A DNA stretch of 64,000 bases from Manis javanica (GCF_040802235.1 NC_133174.1:137693213-137757212); one strand, 5' to 3'. Numbered from the stretch's first letter, positions 46,997 to 60,194 are shown. Translations and numbers: made by a program. Notes: generated from the sequence alone by a model not told the origin.

Positions 46997-48782
46997 GTAA
47001 GCATCCTGTGAGGTTAGGATCTGCATAACTTGATGAGAGGTCCTGCGGGATCAGGGACCTCCGGTCCATCCTACTCTTCGGAAGTCAAATTTAGACAAAC
47101 AGGCAAGCTTTCCTTGAACACATTAATATAGAGAGAACTCTACATTACTTTCTTGATCAAAGAGTTCTCTCAAGAGTGTCATGCTTTCCAGGATAGTGAT
47201 ATTTTTTTCTTTGTACCAGAGACTGAGAATTATTTTAGAAAAAATTGTGGATTATCTCTTGCAAGTCTCTTACTGAAGCTATACGCTCTCATGGTTTGAG
47301 GTTATAAGAACAAAATGATATTAGGGTTTTCCAGTCTATGATGTGTGCTTAAAATGATCAGCTTAGAGGCTTAAAGTCTTAAGTATTCCCTTCTTTGAAA
47401 CAGAGGAGACCATCTTGGTTTAAAATATCTTTCATTTGCTGGATAACTGAAGTTAGTAGTATTGATGTAATATTTTGATTATTGACTTATTTTTTTCATG
47501 ATAAATTCATATTAAAAGGAAGGTGCTTTGGAAGGACCAGATCTTTCTGGCTTAAGAATAGAGAAACATCTGGCAGCTTCTAAGCCTATGCTTATGTTGT
47601 GGACATTGACATTTTATATTAGGATCATCACCCTCCTCTCCTCTCAGATTCCCATTAATTTGGTGAGGATACAGTTACCATCGCTTCAGGGAACCTTTTA
47701 CTTTATTGACTAAGATCTGGATTTTTAGCTTAAATGTCTAAAGTATGGTGTTCATTAGATTAAGGTCACGGATATGGTGCCTTTGTGAGTTAGTTAGCCA
47801 TGCACCAATAAGAAATTATTCCATGTCCACAGACTTGCATGCATGATCCTAGTCTTGAAAGGAAACCAGTGGCATGTGTCCATTCCAGTTTCTGGGTGAG
47901 AGCAAAGAGGATAGCTTACTCTGGGTGGTATTCATATATGAAGTTTCAGTGCTCTGTATCAGGGCCACAACTACCAGGTTAGTACCTTAACTACCTTAAC
48001 CACGGTAGTAAGGGATTGAATTAGCATGAAGTAGCCTTACTGGGTATTTTTCACTTAGCACCTGAGGAGAAAGGGATTTCAAAACTGTTTAAAAAAATAT
48101 TAAAAGCCATTAACACATTCAAGGACATCCTTGAAAGATAAGAGAAAGATATGTTTTTATTATAATAAATTAACTCTCTTGATTTAGTTTCTCCTTATGT
48201 TTGATGCTACCAAAGATGTACTACTATTCTCTTGGCCATCTGTTTTATATCAGTTAAATGTCTGAAATGAATCTAGCTAAAGACTCTTCTCTGGACTATC
48301 AAAAAGAGAAAGAATAGATGATAGAAACATTTCTCCTGCTGACATTCATTCATTAAAAACCTCCCGATATTTGTGTTATTGGAGGTTGGCAGACCTCAAG
48401 ACCTGTCTGGTGGCTAGTCTGTGAGACTGTCCTGTGTGGACTGCCACCCTCTGGTTGAAGTAGCTCAGGCTAGCACCAAGACCCTGATTCACGCCTGCTC
48501 TCCAGCTGTTGACACGTGGCCCCAGGCAGTGACAGCATTGTGGGTGAGCTCAGGGAAGCTCTGCTAGTGCCTGGAGGTGACACGTGCCCCCTTGGTTCCC
48601 CCCAGGCCCCACTCAACCTAGCACGGTCATGTAGAAACACTGCCAGTGCTTGCTTTTGACCTTTCAGTGATTTTTTTTATTGTAGTTATTCTTAGCCAAA
48701 TAGTTTATATTAAATTAGTGCCATTTGTTGTGTATCTTGGTATATATTTCATTATTTTAGGGTACTTTTTTTATCTTAATAG
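46997..48782 (+). other. MTM1: MTM1 intron 3
   Basis: About 1.8 kb, gtaagc donor and 'tttttttatcttaatag' acceptor. A GC-richer patch at about 48,390-48,620 stands out from its AT-rich surroundings; no repeat or exon was recognised in it. Confidence 0.9.
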
Positions 48783-48877
48783 ACAAAGAAGTTATTTACA
48801 TATGTCCTTTCAATGGCCCCATTAAGGGAAGAGTTTACATCACAAATTATCGTCTTTATTTACGAAGTTTGGAAATG
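48783..48877 (+). CDS. MTM1: MTM1 exon 4: residues 46-77, PH-GRAM core
   Basis: The 95-base exon completes Asp46 and encodes [20 protein letters not shown], then [12 protein letters not shown], ending at ATG|gtaagt. Length and phase equal the known exon 4. It forms the first beta-strands of the PH-GRAM domain. Val49, Arg69 and Leu70, positions where human missense changes (V49F, R69C, L70F) are reported in myotubular myopathy, all carry the normal residue. Arg69 is a CGT codon (48,851-48,853), so the CpG hot spot behind R69C exists here too. Met77 replaces human Thr77 at the exon edge. Confidence 0.97.
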
Positions 48878-49148
48878 GTAAGTAGAATCTAAGACCATAA
48901 AGATGACCCTAGTTGTTAAAGATAATGCCAACTGTTTCTCTTCTACCTTGCGAGATTGATTATGGATCAGATTAATATGGGGGGTATATTTGCTAACTAA
49001 CTCTTGGTTTTTGGCTTATGCGAAGCTCATTAGTACTAATGTGTTAGCACTACTAACACATATAGGAATAGAGTGAATTAAAAACATAAGTTTTATCCTT
49101 CATCATAATGGGGAGGGCATGGCAACTGTACCACCATGTTAGTTTCGA

Positions 49149-49345
49149 GAAGTTGGGTGTTGGACAGTGGTGCTTCACCAGAAACACAGACAAGAACCAC
49201 TCGTGGAGCTTAAACACTACAGATGCTCTAGATGTGCTGCATCAGAATGTCCCAGCCTGTGGGCCAGCACAGTTGTAGTTTTTCAAAACATCACAGAGAA
49301 GGATGCTGATGTGAAACCATTGTTAAGGCCCACTGTTCTAGAACT
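49149..49345 (-). repeat. MER5-like hAT fragment
   Basis: 'ggacagtggtgcttcaccag', 'gctgcatcagaatgtcccag' and 'aaggcccactgttctagaac' suggest a decayed MER5. Orientation is uncertain. Confidence 0.5.
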
Positions 49346-50506
49346 TGCCAAGTGTCCATTTACAAAGCACCAGGTAATGGTTTAGAACTAGGATGATGAT
49401 GGTGGTGTGGCTTAGTGCCACCATATCTTTTCATTCCATGGCCATGAAATGTTTGCCATGGCATATCAAGGAATGTTCCATTGATGGAACAATGGGGTGG
49501 AGATGAGACACTCCAGAAAGGAAAGACTGCTTGAATAGCCACCGGGCTGTCACAGGAGGCCGCCGGGTAGTTGTAGTGGGTTGCCGTTGGCCAGGCCAGC
49601 CAGAAGGGGCAGCTAGATTTTGATGGGATAGACCAAGGGGGAATGAATGGGTCCTGGGTATGTGGAAGGGTAGCTCAGTATCCACAGGAGATGTTGGGAC
49701 TGTTGGGTGAATCTAGCTTTTGTTTTATGGCTTTTACCTTAAAACTTCTTCAGGACAGTTCTAATGTAGATTTGTTTGCATCTTTTGATTTTTTTTTTAT
49801 TGTGTTCATTATTGTGTCCAAATTCTGAAAAATGCTGTGTATTACTCCTCTTGCCTTAGCTGTGGGAGCCCATTTCTATAGTGTTCATAGGCCCACAGGA
49901 TCTTGAGATGGGGCTTTTTATTTATGACAGTCTACCCAGGTTTCTGAGTAGGACTAGAGCTGAACAAATGTTCTAGTTTTCCAGACTGTGAAAGAAGATT
50001 CTGGAAATGAACAGAGCAGTGAGCTGTATGTCAACCCTTGGCAATAATTGGCAATAATTCCAGTTAATCATTTAAACAGGTGATTTTTAAGTAACTAGGA
50101 AAGAAAGAAACTGTTCAGAGTGGCATCAGTGCATTGTCTTGATTGAATCATGCATATGCCAGACCCTGACAAAAGAAACACGGGCTGGCTGGTGGCAGTG
50201 CACCTCTAAGTATATTAAAAGGTTTGACGCCAACCAGGAAGGGCAGCCGCTAACACTTGCTGCATAGGGGCCCTTCCTCTCTGGTATTTATAGTGCAGCA
50301 CAGTCAGCTCACAGAAAGCATGCGCATCCGATGTGTGATAAACTAGCCAACGTGCTAGATGACAGAATTTGGGTTTAAAATGATCTTAATTGGCTAATAT
50401 GTTGCAGTGAAACTCATAATATGAAGTTTAGCATAGGTAACATAACAAAAACCAGTTGTATCAGTAAAGGATTGGAGGATGTCTGTCTTAAAAGGCGTCC
50501 AAGCTT

Positions 50507-50661
50507 CATCTTACTACACTGATGGACAGTGACTGCGTTGGGGTATGGGGAGGACTTGATAATATGGGTAAATGTAGTAACCACATTGTTTTTTCATGTG
50601 AAACCTTCATAAGAGTGTATATCAATCATACCTTAATAAAAAATTTTAAAATAAAATTTTA
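50507..50661 (+). mobile_element. Short 5'-truncated L1 tail with 17-bp target duplication
   Basis: The insert carries 'gacttgataatatgggtaaa', 'tttttcatgtgaaaccttca' and 'tatatcaatcataccttaat', ending in an A-rich tail. AAAAGGCGTCCAAGCTT (50,490-50,506) on the left matches AAAAGGGATCCAAGCTT (50,662-50,678) on the right at 15 of 17 positions. It is the sense counterpart of the stub at 20,400-20,577. Confidence 0.85.
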
Positions 50662-51735
50662 AAAAGGGATCCAAGCTTATTTGATCCAGTAATTGGATGT
50701 GATTGATTAAAAAGTTAATATACTTGTAGGCTGAACTAACAAAAGTATAATATAATGGCCAAAATGAGATGGTATTCCCATCTGCAGTGTCATGTTCAAA
50801 TCCAGGTGCCATGTTTGAAGAAGGACATGAAGTGCTTTCTGTGAAGCTGATTAGACTCGGTCTGTACAACTTGGGGCAGATTGAGAGAGTTGATTATTCT
50901 CGATGCAAGAATAATAAGAAACTAGAATTAAGTGTTGCACCTCTGAGCCTCTTGGCTTATTGACCAGCCAGACGTTCCCAGTTCCATTTTAAGCTGCCAC
51001 TGATGATGAACTGGGGAAATCACTTACACTGTGGTGCTCTGACATGATTGTGTGACCTCTACTGTGTAAAAGAAAACCTCTCTGTGGAAAAGAGGCTGGA
51101 AGGAAATACCAAAAGCTTTAGTCCTTGGATTATTTGGAGAGTGGAATTTTGCATGCTCTGTTTTCTTCCTTCCACTTCTGCTTTCATAATTGGGAGAGCA
51201 TTGAGCAAGCCTCACTTATTTTATTTTCCTATGGCACTCTAGAGGGTGGGGATTCACTCTGAGTGGGTAAATAAAATGCCCATTTGACACTGACTGCTAA
51301 TTTTTTTCTTTTTCCACTGAGTTTTACATAAACATTTTGACCAATTGGCCACAGCATTTAGTCCAAGTATAAAAACAAGCAGCCAGTGGCAGAAAACATT
51401 ATATAAGGAAAGCCATTTGAGTGGTTATGCAGAAGCCTCCAAACATAGTCATCATCGTGTTTCTTACGTAAAGTCCTAAATAAGAATATTAATTATTCCA
51501 TTTTGTGGATTCTGCTGCCAAGTGTGAATGCTTTTTTGTGTGTTTGACAAAGAGCTGTCATCTCACTGGCATTCTGAAGTGGACACCTGTTTGTTCCAGG
51601 TGTGTAACCCAGTGGAAGTACAGACTGACTCGTGACTCAGCAGTCCCGTTTTGTGAAGTGTTGGGGCAGGTCCCCTGCCCCCTGTTCCCCAGGGCAGTAG
51701 AAGTACAGGAATAAGGAAATCTTACTTCCTTAGAT

Positions 51736-52380
51736 TTGCACGATGCTGTTCTTCCACCTGGTCCTCCTTCGTGGTCTTTCCCCTCCACTCTAGCCTGCAT
51801 GCTGCCACTAGAATGATCCTCTCTAGAACTAGGCTGCACGTTCTAAAACTCTTGTTGGCTCCCTGTTGCCCACAGAGTAAAATCCACTCTCCTTTACATG
51901 GTATAAAAATCCTTCTGACTTGGCTCACCTCAAAAATCATGTCCTCCCTGGAGCCTTCCCCAGCCTCCCTTGATGAAATCACTCCCTCTTTACGTCCCCA
52001 CAGCCCTTCCCTCTGTGGAACCTTCCCCCGCCCCTGCAGCTAAACTCTGAATACCCCTCCCATTACTTCCTCTCCACCTTGTGTGTGTGTTTGTGTTTGT
52101 TTCTCTGGAGCGTTTTGCCAGTCTTTCCTGTTTTCTGTATTTTACCACTTCTTGTCCATTGCTCGCCTGTTCACTTCTGTACCCTTAGCACGTGAGATAG
52201 AGCCAGGCACAGTGAGGATGCTCAGTCAGGCTGTGCCAGATGAAGAAATTCTGTCTTATTTATTTGCTGCTATGTGTGTGGCCTTACCTGATGGTGAGCT
52301 CTTTGGGTCCTGTGTGCCTAGCTAACATAGTGTTCCGTAGACAGTAGGTGCTCAGTAAAGTGTCTTTAATGAATGAGCTC
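51736..52380 (-). repeat. L2 fragment, antisense
   Basis: 'cactctagcctgcatgctgc', 'gttggctccctgttgcccac', 'agagtaaaatccactctcct' and 'agtaggtgctcagtaaagtg' are landmarks of L2 read in reverse. Confidence 0.7.
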
Positions 52381-52599
52381 AGGAGGGAGCAGGCCTGCTC
52401 ATTGTGGTTTGACCACAGCATGGACTCTACTAAATTGTGGCATCTCAAATACCAACATTGCTTCTGGAGTTTAGAAATCCATAGCCACCTTTTGACCTTA
52501 CAAGTGCTCAGGTATCTGGCATGGCATTGATCTTGTGACTGCAGTAGAGGCCATTTGAGCCATGACACGGGAGTCACACTGGAGCAGTGTGCACTTTGT

Positions 52600-53065
52600 G
52601 GGGGGAGCGCCTTGTCAGACATGTATGTCAGGAAGAGAAGTCAGGTTGCAGTGCGTATGATGGATGGGGAGGGAAAGACTGGAGGCAGGGAGACCAACTA
52701 GGAAGTTATTTTAGTTTTCCAGGGAAGCAACAAGGGCCTAATTCTGTTGTCATTGAAACAGAAAGGAGGGAACAGCCATGAGAAATTCAGGAGGATTTGG
52801 GTGGCATTTGGAGGTGGGACTTGAATAAAAGACTCAAAATGAGAATCATTCCCGTGATTTCTTGCTTGAATGATTGGAGCTGCTCCCATTCATCAAAAGG
52901 GCCGTAGTTTGGGAGGGAACATGTTGAAGACGAGCCCCTTCGGAAACGGGTCTGAAGGTGCAGACTCAGCTGGACAACAGCCAGGTGGAAATGTCTCAGA
53001 AGCAGTAAAAGCTTCTGAAGTTATTAGCGCATCAGTGTTGGCAAAAACCGTGCATGTCTACAAGC
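52600..53065 (+). repeat. Probable L2 fragment
   Basis: 'ggaggcagggagaccaacta' and 'gaagttattttagttttcca' fit L2 text, sense orientation. A run of open frame from 52,870 to 53,085 is probably incidental. Confidence 0.5.
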
Positions 53066-53754
53066 CTACCCAGGAAGAACAGTGACCGAAACAGAGATGC
53101 AGGCTGATGGGTGAGAAGGCTCTAGCACATGTAAACATCTTCCCATGGTGGGCAGAGAGAGAAGAGCCAGTGTAGCACAGAAAGACGTGGCAGAGCAGGA
53201 GGAAATCGGAGAGAAGGCTTTGGTAGAAGTCAGGAGAAGAGGAAAATCTCAGGAAGGGAGGGAGCAAGCATGGAGTGCAGTGGTGCGGGTTCAGTCGGGT
53301 AAGGAATGACCAGGGCATGGGGCATGGCCATGAGGCGGCCACTGGGAGCCCCCGTGAGAACAGGCTGTGTGGAGACACGAGGCCGATTGGTCTCTCCTGC
53401 CCTCCTTCCGCCTCGTGGTGGAAGAGCCTCCAGCTGCCAGGCCCCAGCACACTTCTGTCTGTTCATTCTTTCCCGCACTCTCGTTCCATCTGACTCAGTG
53501 GGCAGGAAATGTAGACGCTAGTGGCCCGTTCTGGTCACCCCAGTCGTGCTCTAGTGCCAGCCTTTCTCCCGGCCCCTGTGTCCCATTTCTCACTGCCTGC
53601 TGAGCTGTGGCTCTTCACCTGGCCTCCTAGACACAAGGAGGCCAAGCGGAGAGTCTTCAGCCTCCTCCTTTCTCACTGCCTTCTTTTGCTGCTCTTGTTT
53701 CTCTGGGTGGGGCCACTTTTCTTCCAGTCCCCTGGTGCCCCCTCTCTCCCCCTC

Positions 53755-54095
53755 CCTTCTCCTGTGCAGTCTTGTTCATGTTTGCCCCACTCTAGTGTGA
53801 GGTCTTACCGCCAGCACCTGTCTCCCACTCTGTTCTCTATGGTCCTGAGACAGCCTTACAGTCATGCCATCCCCCCTGCTCAGAGATGCTCAGTGGCTCC
53901 TTGCCGCCCTCATCTCTTAGCCAGGGACTTGAGGCACCTTCCCAGGCCTCTCGTGTGTGCCCAGCCCACACTCTGGCGCTGTACCGTTCACTGTTCTCCA
54001 AACAAGGCCTGGACTTTCTCCCCGCTGGAGTTTGCTTCAGGCCTCTTTCTCTGCCTAGAACACAGTCATCTGCATGCTACCCTGCCACTCAGCCC
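53755..54095 (-). repeat. L2 fragment, antisense
   Basis: 'atgctcagtggctccttgcc', 'cctctttctctgcctagaac' are L2-type phrases in reverse. The 205-codon plus-strand frame covering 53,521-54,138 is therefore not a gene. Confidence 0.6.
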
Positions 54096-54099
54096 TGCT

Positions 54100-54430
54100 T
54101 TTAAAAATTATTTTGAAATATTCAAGATAGAAAGTTGATAAAGAATAACATAAACATTTGTGGATCCGTCGCTCAGCTGAAGAAATCCCATGTCCTTTCA
54201 CTCCAGGAGTCATCACCACCAACGTGAAAGGGGGATTTCTCACTCCTGGTCACTCCACACACCCCTCTCAGAAGTAGAGCGGGGTGCCGTAAGTGCGGGG
54301 GCCTTCCGACTGAGCAGGCGCCGATGAGATGAGAATGCGCTGTGCATACACTTCCCACTTTCTGGAGACAAGTTGGAAGACAGCACATGTTAACCTGTAC
54401 TTGGTACAGGTATTTCTGTGAAGGACTAGA
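54100..54430 (-). mobile_element. Old L1 3' fragment, antisense
   Basis: 'aaaattattttgaaatattc' and 'acatttgtggatccgtcgct' match the reverse of an ancient L1 3' UTR, also seen near 58,810. Confidence 0.55.
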
Positions 54431-55264
54431 ATAAACGGATCTGTTTACCTAGCTTATGGTGGTTTCGCAGGGCAGACACAGGGCTTGGAGAATCGTGATG
54501 GATGGACGGCATGTGAGTGTCTCTGACTCTCAGTCATCCAGTTCTGAAATGAGGTGTAGGCAGGTGCGAGGTGTGCAGCCACCCATGAGCTGGGCATCTC
54601 ACACACGTGGCGACACACATGCTAGGTTCCATAACCTGCCATGGAATTAGGTTCCCGCATCTCTGCAATTGGTGCTGTAAGCCTTGAAAACCACCTGGAA
54701 GAGATGCAGTTTACCTTCCATTCTGAAAATGTCAAAGCCGGACCTGTATATTTTCCCAGAGGGAAGGCCCACTCACTCCATTACAAGCACGAACACAAAA
54801 GATTCCTGTAGTATTTTTCTTTCCAAGAAGATACATTGTAAACATTCCAAGACTGTCCCTTTTAGGTCCCTCTGTCTAGTGGATTTGGTACTTCTTTGCA
54901 TTTTAAAGGAGGTGAAGTAATGCTGAAAAGACCATAATAATAAAACATGGAAATGTGTCTGTCTGGAGGCAGTAACATCAGTGAGGCCGTAGGATCTGTA
55001 CTTTAGGTATTCTTTTAAGCTTCAGTCTTAAATGATCCCCTTATATGGCTGCTGTAAAATCAATGCTGTTTTCAGGCTTCAACACTTCCCTGCCAATACC
55101 CTCGGTTCCCTTGTTCCTTGCAGCCATACCATTCTCGATTTGTCAATCCCTAAACTTGAGAGTCTCTGGGCTACCATGGTGGACTTCATTAATTCATTCT
55201 ACTACTAATTCAGGCTAATCAGGTTTTCAGACCTCAGGGAAGGTCTCATTGTTGCTCTGGCAAT

Positions 55265-56035
55265 TCTTTTTAAATTCAGGTTGGCTACTCACTACCTCCC
55301 ACACCCCCAACAGTAAAGCACCCTCCGTGTTCTTTAGCAGACCTCTTCTCTGGCTCTGCTGAAAAGGTAGAAGTCATCTTTGCTGAGCTTCTGCAAGCTC
55401 CCCTCTCACCACCTCACAATGTCTGCTTTCACCCACCCTTTCCTTCTCCTCTCGTTCTGGAGGAAGGAACGAGATGTCTTCTTTGCCAAAGTGAGTCCCT
55501 CCCCTCCAGCCCTTCTGCCTTCACCGCCTGGAGCCCTGGTGCACCGCCGCTAGTTCTGTGCCTCCTGCTCGGTTTCCAGCGCCCAGCCCCGCCCTGCACA
55601 AACCCGCTCCAGGCTCCCCCCATGTTAACATGCCTTCTGGGATCCCTGCTGCCCCTAGTACTACCATCCCCTTTCTTCCCCTTCTTTGCCAGGCTTCTTT
55701 CAAACTTAGTCCAGGCTCACTACTTCCACTCCGGACTACTGGCCGCCGCCCTCGCACCCTGTGGTCCAGCGTCTATTCCCCAGCAAAACTACCGCTTGCT
55801 CCACTGCTCAGTTCCAGCACCTTTGATGGTGGCCTCAGCCTTTCAACTTCTCTGCAGCAGTTGGTATCATTGATTATTCCTTCTGCCCTTTGTCATTCTC
55901 TCCATGCATTCTTGGCTCTTCTGCCACTTCTACCTCTGAAATGTGTGTTTTTCCCAGAGTTCTGCCTTGCTCTTTTCTTAGTTGTCAGCTGCTTTCCAGT
56001 TCTATAGCTGCAGTCCTGATCTTTCATTCTTTATT
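55265..56035 (-). repeat. Pyrimidine-rich stretch, possibly antisense L2
   Basis: The strand is strongly C/T-rich with phrases close to reverse L2. A 149-codon open frame (55,558-56,007) follows from the composition. The family assignment is tentative. Confidence 0.4.
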
Positions 56036-56039
56036 CCTT

Positions 56040-56880
56040 ACCTGTCTGAGAGCCTGCTGTGTGCCAGGCACTGTGCCAGGTGCTAGGACATAGTGGTACC
56101 CACAGCACATACAGTCTCTCTGTCATGAGCTTTCATTCTGATGGGACTGATAGCCATTAGTCCGATAACCACACCAGTGCATCACCGCAAGGTGTGGTAA
56201 TTATCACATGGGAGCAGACTAGAAGTGTAGTGGTTTAAGGAGCCTGGGAAATTGTCCTGAGGAAACGACGCTTGACCTCTGGTCTGAAGAATGGATAGGA
56301 GTTACCAAGATGCTTGGTGGGGGCTGGGTTGGAGAGAATCAGCTGAGAGAATAAGCATATCAGAGGCACTGAGCCCAAAGGGCCTGTGAAAAGATGACAG
56401 TGTGGGTGGGAAGAACGGTGAGGGATAAGCAGGAGAGGTGGGTGGTGGCCAAGTGACCTTGGCCTTGTAGAACTTGTTAAGGATTGAGGTTTTTAGAGTT
56501 GAGCAAGAAAAAGCTTCAGAAGTGGTTTAAGCAGAGGTTTGATAGCTTCAGATTTACTTTTGCAAAATGACCACCCAGGCTCCGGTGGGGAGGGTGAATT
56601 TTAAGAGGAGCAGCAGCAGATGCAAAAAGATCGCTGCTCAGTGGTCCAGCGAAGCTGCTGGTAGGGTTGGAGAGAGGATGGCAGATTCAAGATTGATTTA
56701 AGAGGTAACCGGAGATTGGATTAAGGGTAGCAGAGAAGGGGATGTCAAAGGTGACTCCTAGGTTTCCAGCCTTGGTAACTGGGCGAATGGAGTGTTAGCC
56801 ACCGAGGTAGGAAGATGTAGTATGGAGAGAGGAACATCAGATGTTTAGTTCTGGACAGTTTCAGTTTGAGGAGGCTTTGG
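56040..56880 (+). repeat. L2 fragment
   Basis: 'tgtgtgccaggcactgtgcc', 'gccttgtagaacttgttaag', 'ggtgactcctaggtttccag' and 'ggaacatcagatgtttagtt' are spread through about 800 bp in the order expected for an old L2-type LINE. Confidence 0.65.
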
Positions 56881-57765
56881 GATCTCTTCCTGTTCTGTAT
56901 TTCCAGCCGCCACCTGGATGTCTGTACTTGATCAATTGGTCATAACCTCAGACCCAGTGAGTCCAGGATTGACAGGGTCAGTCCTTCCCCCAAGCCCACT
57001 CCCATGTTCTTTTGTGTTTCTTGGTGGGCCCACCATCATCCCAGACACTTGGGCCTAAATCTGAGTCATCTTTTCGTCTTCCCCATGGCCCGTCTCCTCC
57101 TTTTGTTCTCTGCCCCAGTCGCCACTCCCCACTTTCAGCCGCTCCTGGCCTCTCACTCGCACAGAAGCATTAGCTTCCAGGAGGCCAAGGAATGGGTGCA
57201 GGCCTCTCCTCGCTGGTGCAGAGCACCCAGGGCTGCTGGATGGATCTTCAGGAAGTTCCACCTGTCCTTGTATTCTCTTCCCACAGCTCATTTCATAGCT
57301 CCCAGTCACCCTGATCCAAGCCCTGGGGTACTCACCAGGGAGTTCCCCTGCCAACCCTATTGAAACCTGTAACACTCGTTGTTTTTTATAAAATGCCCAT
57401 GCTTCCCACATGTGTGGTTGATGTCATCGTTATGGGTTTTTAGAAGGCCAACCTCCAAATGCCATTATCCCATCCTTTAAAGACCATCTTTAACGTCACC
57501 ATCGCCACAGAACCTTCATGTGACCCAATCAATAGGAAATCATCTTGCCGTCCTCTGACTTCCTGTTCCACTTTGTCCAAATGGTTTTTTTATGCCTCTT
57601 GGCTCTTGCAATCTAAACCTAGCATTGTGGCTATTTGGGTACATGGTGTCTTATCTCCCAAACTGGCCCTGAGCTCCAGAAGGGCAGCGTGCATATCTTA
57701 TCTCCATGGTCGCTAGCGCCCAGTACAGTTCGTTATTCAGTATGCACTTGAGAGAGATAGTGAAT
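56881..57765 (-). repeat. L2-like fragments, antisense
   Basis: 'gccaccatcatcccagacac', 'ttgggcctaaatctgagtca', and at the right 'ctgagctccagaagggcagc' and 'ccagtacagttcgttattca' resemble reversed L2. They lie head to head with the sense L2 to the left. Confidence 0.55.
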
Positions 57766-58594
57766 GAATGCATCTTTTTAGATTGTTCTGTTTACTTTCC
57801 AACTATTTCAGATACCTAGGGGTACAGGAGCAACAGAATTTTGAGTTAGAATGGACCTTAGAGAATTCTTAAATATTTAATGGTATTTAGATAGTGATGA
57901 CTCAGGTTTCTAGAGGGTTAAGTTCATTTTCCTACTCCTGGGTCTTCCAGTTTGGCCTGCTGGGTTATCTGATTTTGAGCCTGTCATTCAGGGAGAGCAT
58001 GGCAAGTAGCCTCATTAGCCTGTGGTTACCTTGGGCAGGAGCTGGATGGTTTGCAGTGTCCCCTTTTCTGCTTTGTACTGGGTCAGGGTAAGCAAAGCTA
58101 CAGACTTTCCTCTCTGCAGGGACGAAGAACAGCAAGGTCACATCTTACTTAATTCCTCTGCTTTTTGATTTGGGTTTGATTTTTTACTTTCTTGCTTCCA
58201 TGTTGCTGTTAGAGTATTTTTAGGCATAAGTTTGACATTTAAGATTATAGTTGAACATACTCATAAATCTCAAATAATTAAGCACAATAACAGACTACTT
58301 GATAGCATGTTTAATAACTAGGCTGTACGAGAAGTAAATACATTGTAGTGTGCAGCTATATGTGGACACAGTTACTGAGTAGTGTCTTTTTCCTCCAGGC
58401 ATTTGAATGTCAGTCATGTAGAGAGGTGCCCTGCCCTGTAGGAACAGCTATGCAAATGCCTCCTTTTAGGTACAAACTGAAAGACCTATAGCTGCTCACT
58501 AGAACTTATCCTCGTTCACCGTATTGCAGAGCAGCATAGTTATGGCTTCCAAATACTAAGATATTCTTTACTATGTTAATAATAACTTACGTTG

Positions 58595-58780
58595 TTTCCT
58601 AGCTACCACGTGACAGGCCCCTGCCAGGTATTTTAAGTCCATTATCTCTAATCATTCCTACTTTACAGGTAAATGTGGCTGAGACATACGGTAACTCGCC
58701 AAAGTCACGCAGCTAATAAATGTTAAAACACATATTTGAACCAATTTTGTCCAGCTTAAGAGCTTGTGCTTTTTTCTCTA
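58595..58780 (-). repeat. MIR SINE, antisense
   Basis: 'ccaaagtcacgcagctaata' with 'tgttaaaacacatatttgaa' is the reversed MIR core. Confidence 0.8.
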
Positions 58781-58799
58781 CACCACGATAATCATGCTT

Positions 58800-59350
58800 T
58801 TATGCTTTCTTAACTTTTTATTTTGAAATAGTTATGAACTCTCAAGAACTTGGACAGGTAGCACAGAGAGATCCTTTGTATTCATCACCCAGCTGCTCCA
58901 GTAATTGTATTGCTTTATCAAAACTTGGAAACTGGCTGACACAATAGACAATTAAGACCCTGACTGCGCTTAAATTTCACCAGTTTTCTCATGCACTCAT
59001 TTTTTTCCACAGGTTTTTGCATACAGCTCTATGACATTTCATGTAACCATCACCATCACTCAAGATGTGCCTCTGTTCTGTCACCACAAAAGACTCCTTC
59101 ATGTTGCCCCCCTATAGCCACCAGCACGCCCGCCTTCCCCTCAGCCCCTGGCAACTGCTTCTGTGTTCTGCATCTCTACAATTTTGTCCTTTCAAGATCA
59201 TACAGTGCGTGACCTTTTGAGACTGGCTTTATCCACCCAGCATGATGCCCCTAAGAGTCTTCCAGGTGGTGCATACCCATAGTTACTCCTTTTGTAGCTG
59301 AGCTGTGTTCTGCGGCATGGACATTTTCTGAATTTCTAGATTACCCATGA
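58800..59350 (-). mobile_element. Old L1 3' fragment, antisense
   Basis: 'tattttgaaatagttatgaa', 'tgtattcatcacccagctgc' and 'tgactggctttatccaccca'-type text belong to an ancient L1 3' UTR. Similar decayed text continues around 59,640-59,830. Confidence 0.65.
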
Positions 59351-59869
59351 GCTATATTTGTATTTGATTAAGAAATCCTTAGTTTTTGTATTGTATGTTA
59401 AGGAGAAGGACTTAAAGAAAAGCTTGACTCCATGTACCCTCCAAAAGGACATCGTTTCCAGGACAGAACTTCAGCTAGCACCATCAAACATCTGCCTTCA
59501 TTATCAAAACAATCTAACACAGCATTAAAGAACACATTAGGCTAAACTCTGCATGGCCCTCCCTGTCTTTGTCCATATGAATACCTCTTTCATGTTACTG
59601 TACTCACAGTGTGTTTCCTATGCTGTTTTTTCCCACTGTAACTTATTTTTCCATGCACCAGAATTATTTTAGTAGCTGCATGCTCACTCCATTAGGCTGA
59701 CTGACTGTAATTTTCCGCACCCTGCCATCCACCTCTGGCTCCATTAAGTGTCTTCATGTGCATAGCTCTTCACCCTGTTGTGCAGTGGCTGTAAGATAAG
59801 TCCTTAGGAGTGGGTGCTGGACTCAAAGGGTGGGTCCATGGCTCTTTTCTGATGGGTTTTCCCAGACCT

Positions 59870-60045
59870 TGGCTTGAATCTCAACCCTTCCCCATATTTG
59901 CTAAGCAAGTTACAAGCTTTTTAAAGCCTGGGTTGCCACATCAGGAAATGGGACTGCTTCACCTACATCCAAAATGGTTGTGAGGATAAAAGGAGATGAT
60001 GGATGCCAAGTCCCTGGTGCAGTACCTGGCACAGATGTGGTATTC
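59870..60045 (+). repeat. MIR SINE
   Basis: 'ggaaatgggactgcttcacc' and 'gtgcagtacctggcacagat' mark the MIR core and tail. Confidence 0.75.
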
Positions 60046-60194
60046 CATGCCTGACAGCTGCTGTTGTCATGACAATCATGGAACGTCTTCACTAATGTGA
60101 TTCTGTCTTGCCAGCCCGTTTTACGGACCCCTTGTCCGCAGCACTGGATAAGGAATGATGGAGAAACATTGCTGTGCATTCAGGCCCTTCTCCT

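Noticed and set aside
53521..54138. 205-codon plus-strand frame in intron 4
   Set aside because: Overlaps antisense L2 text and is pyrimidine-rich; no recognisable domain.
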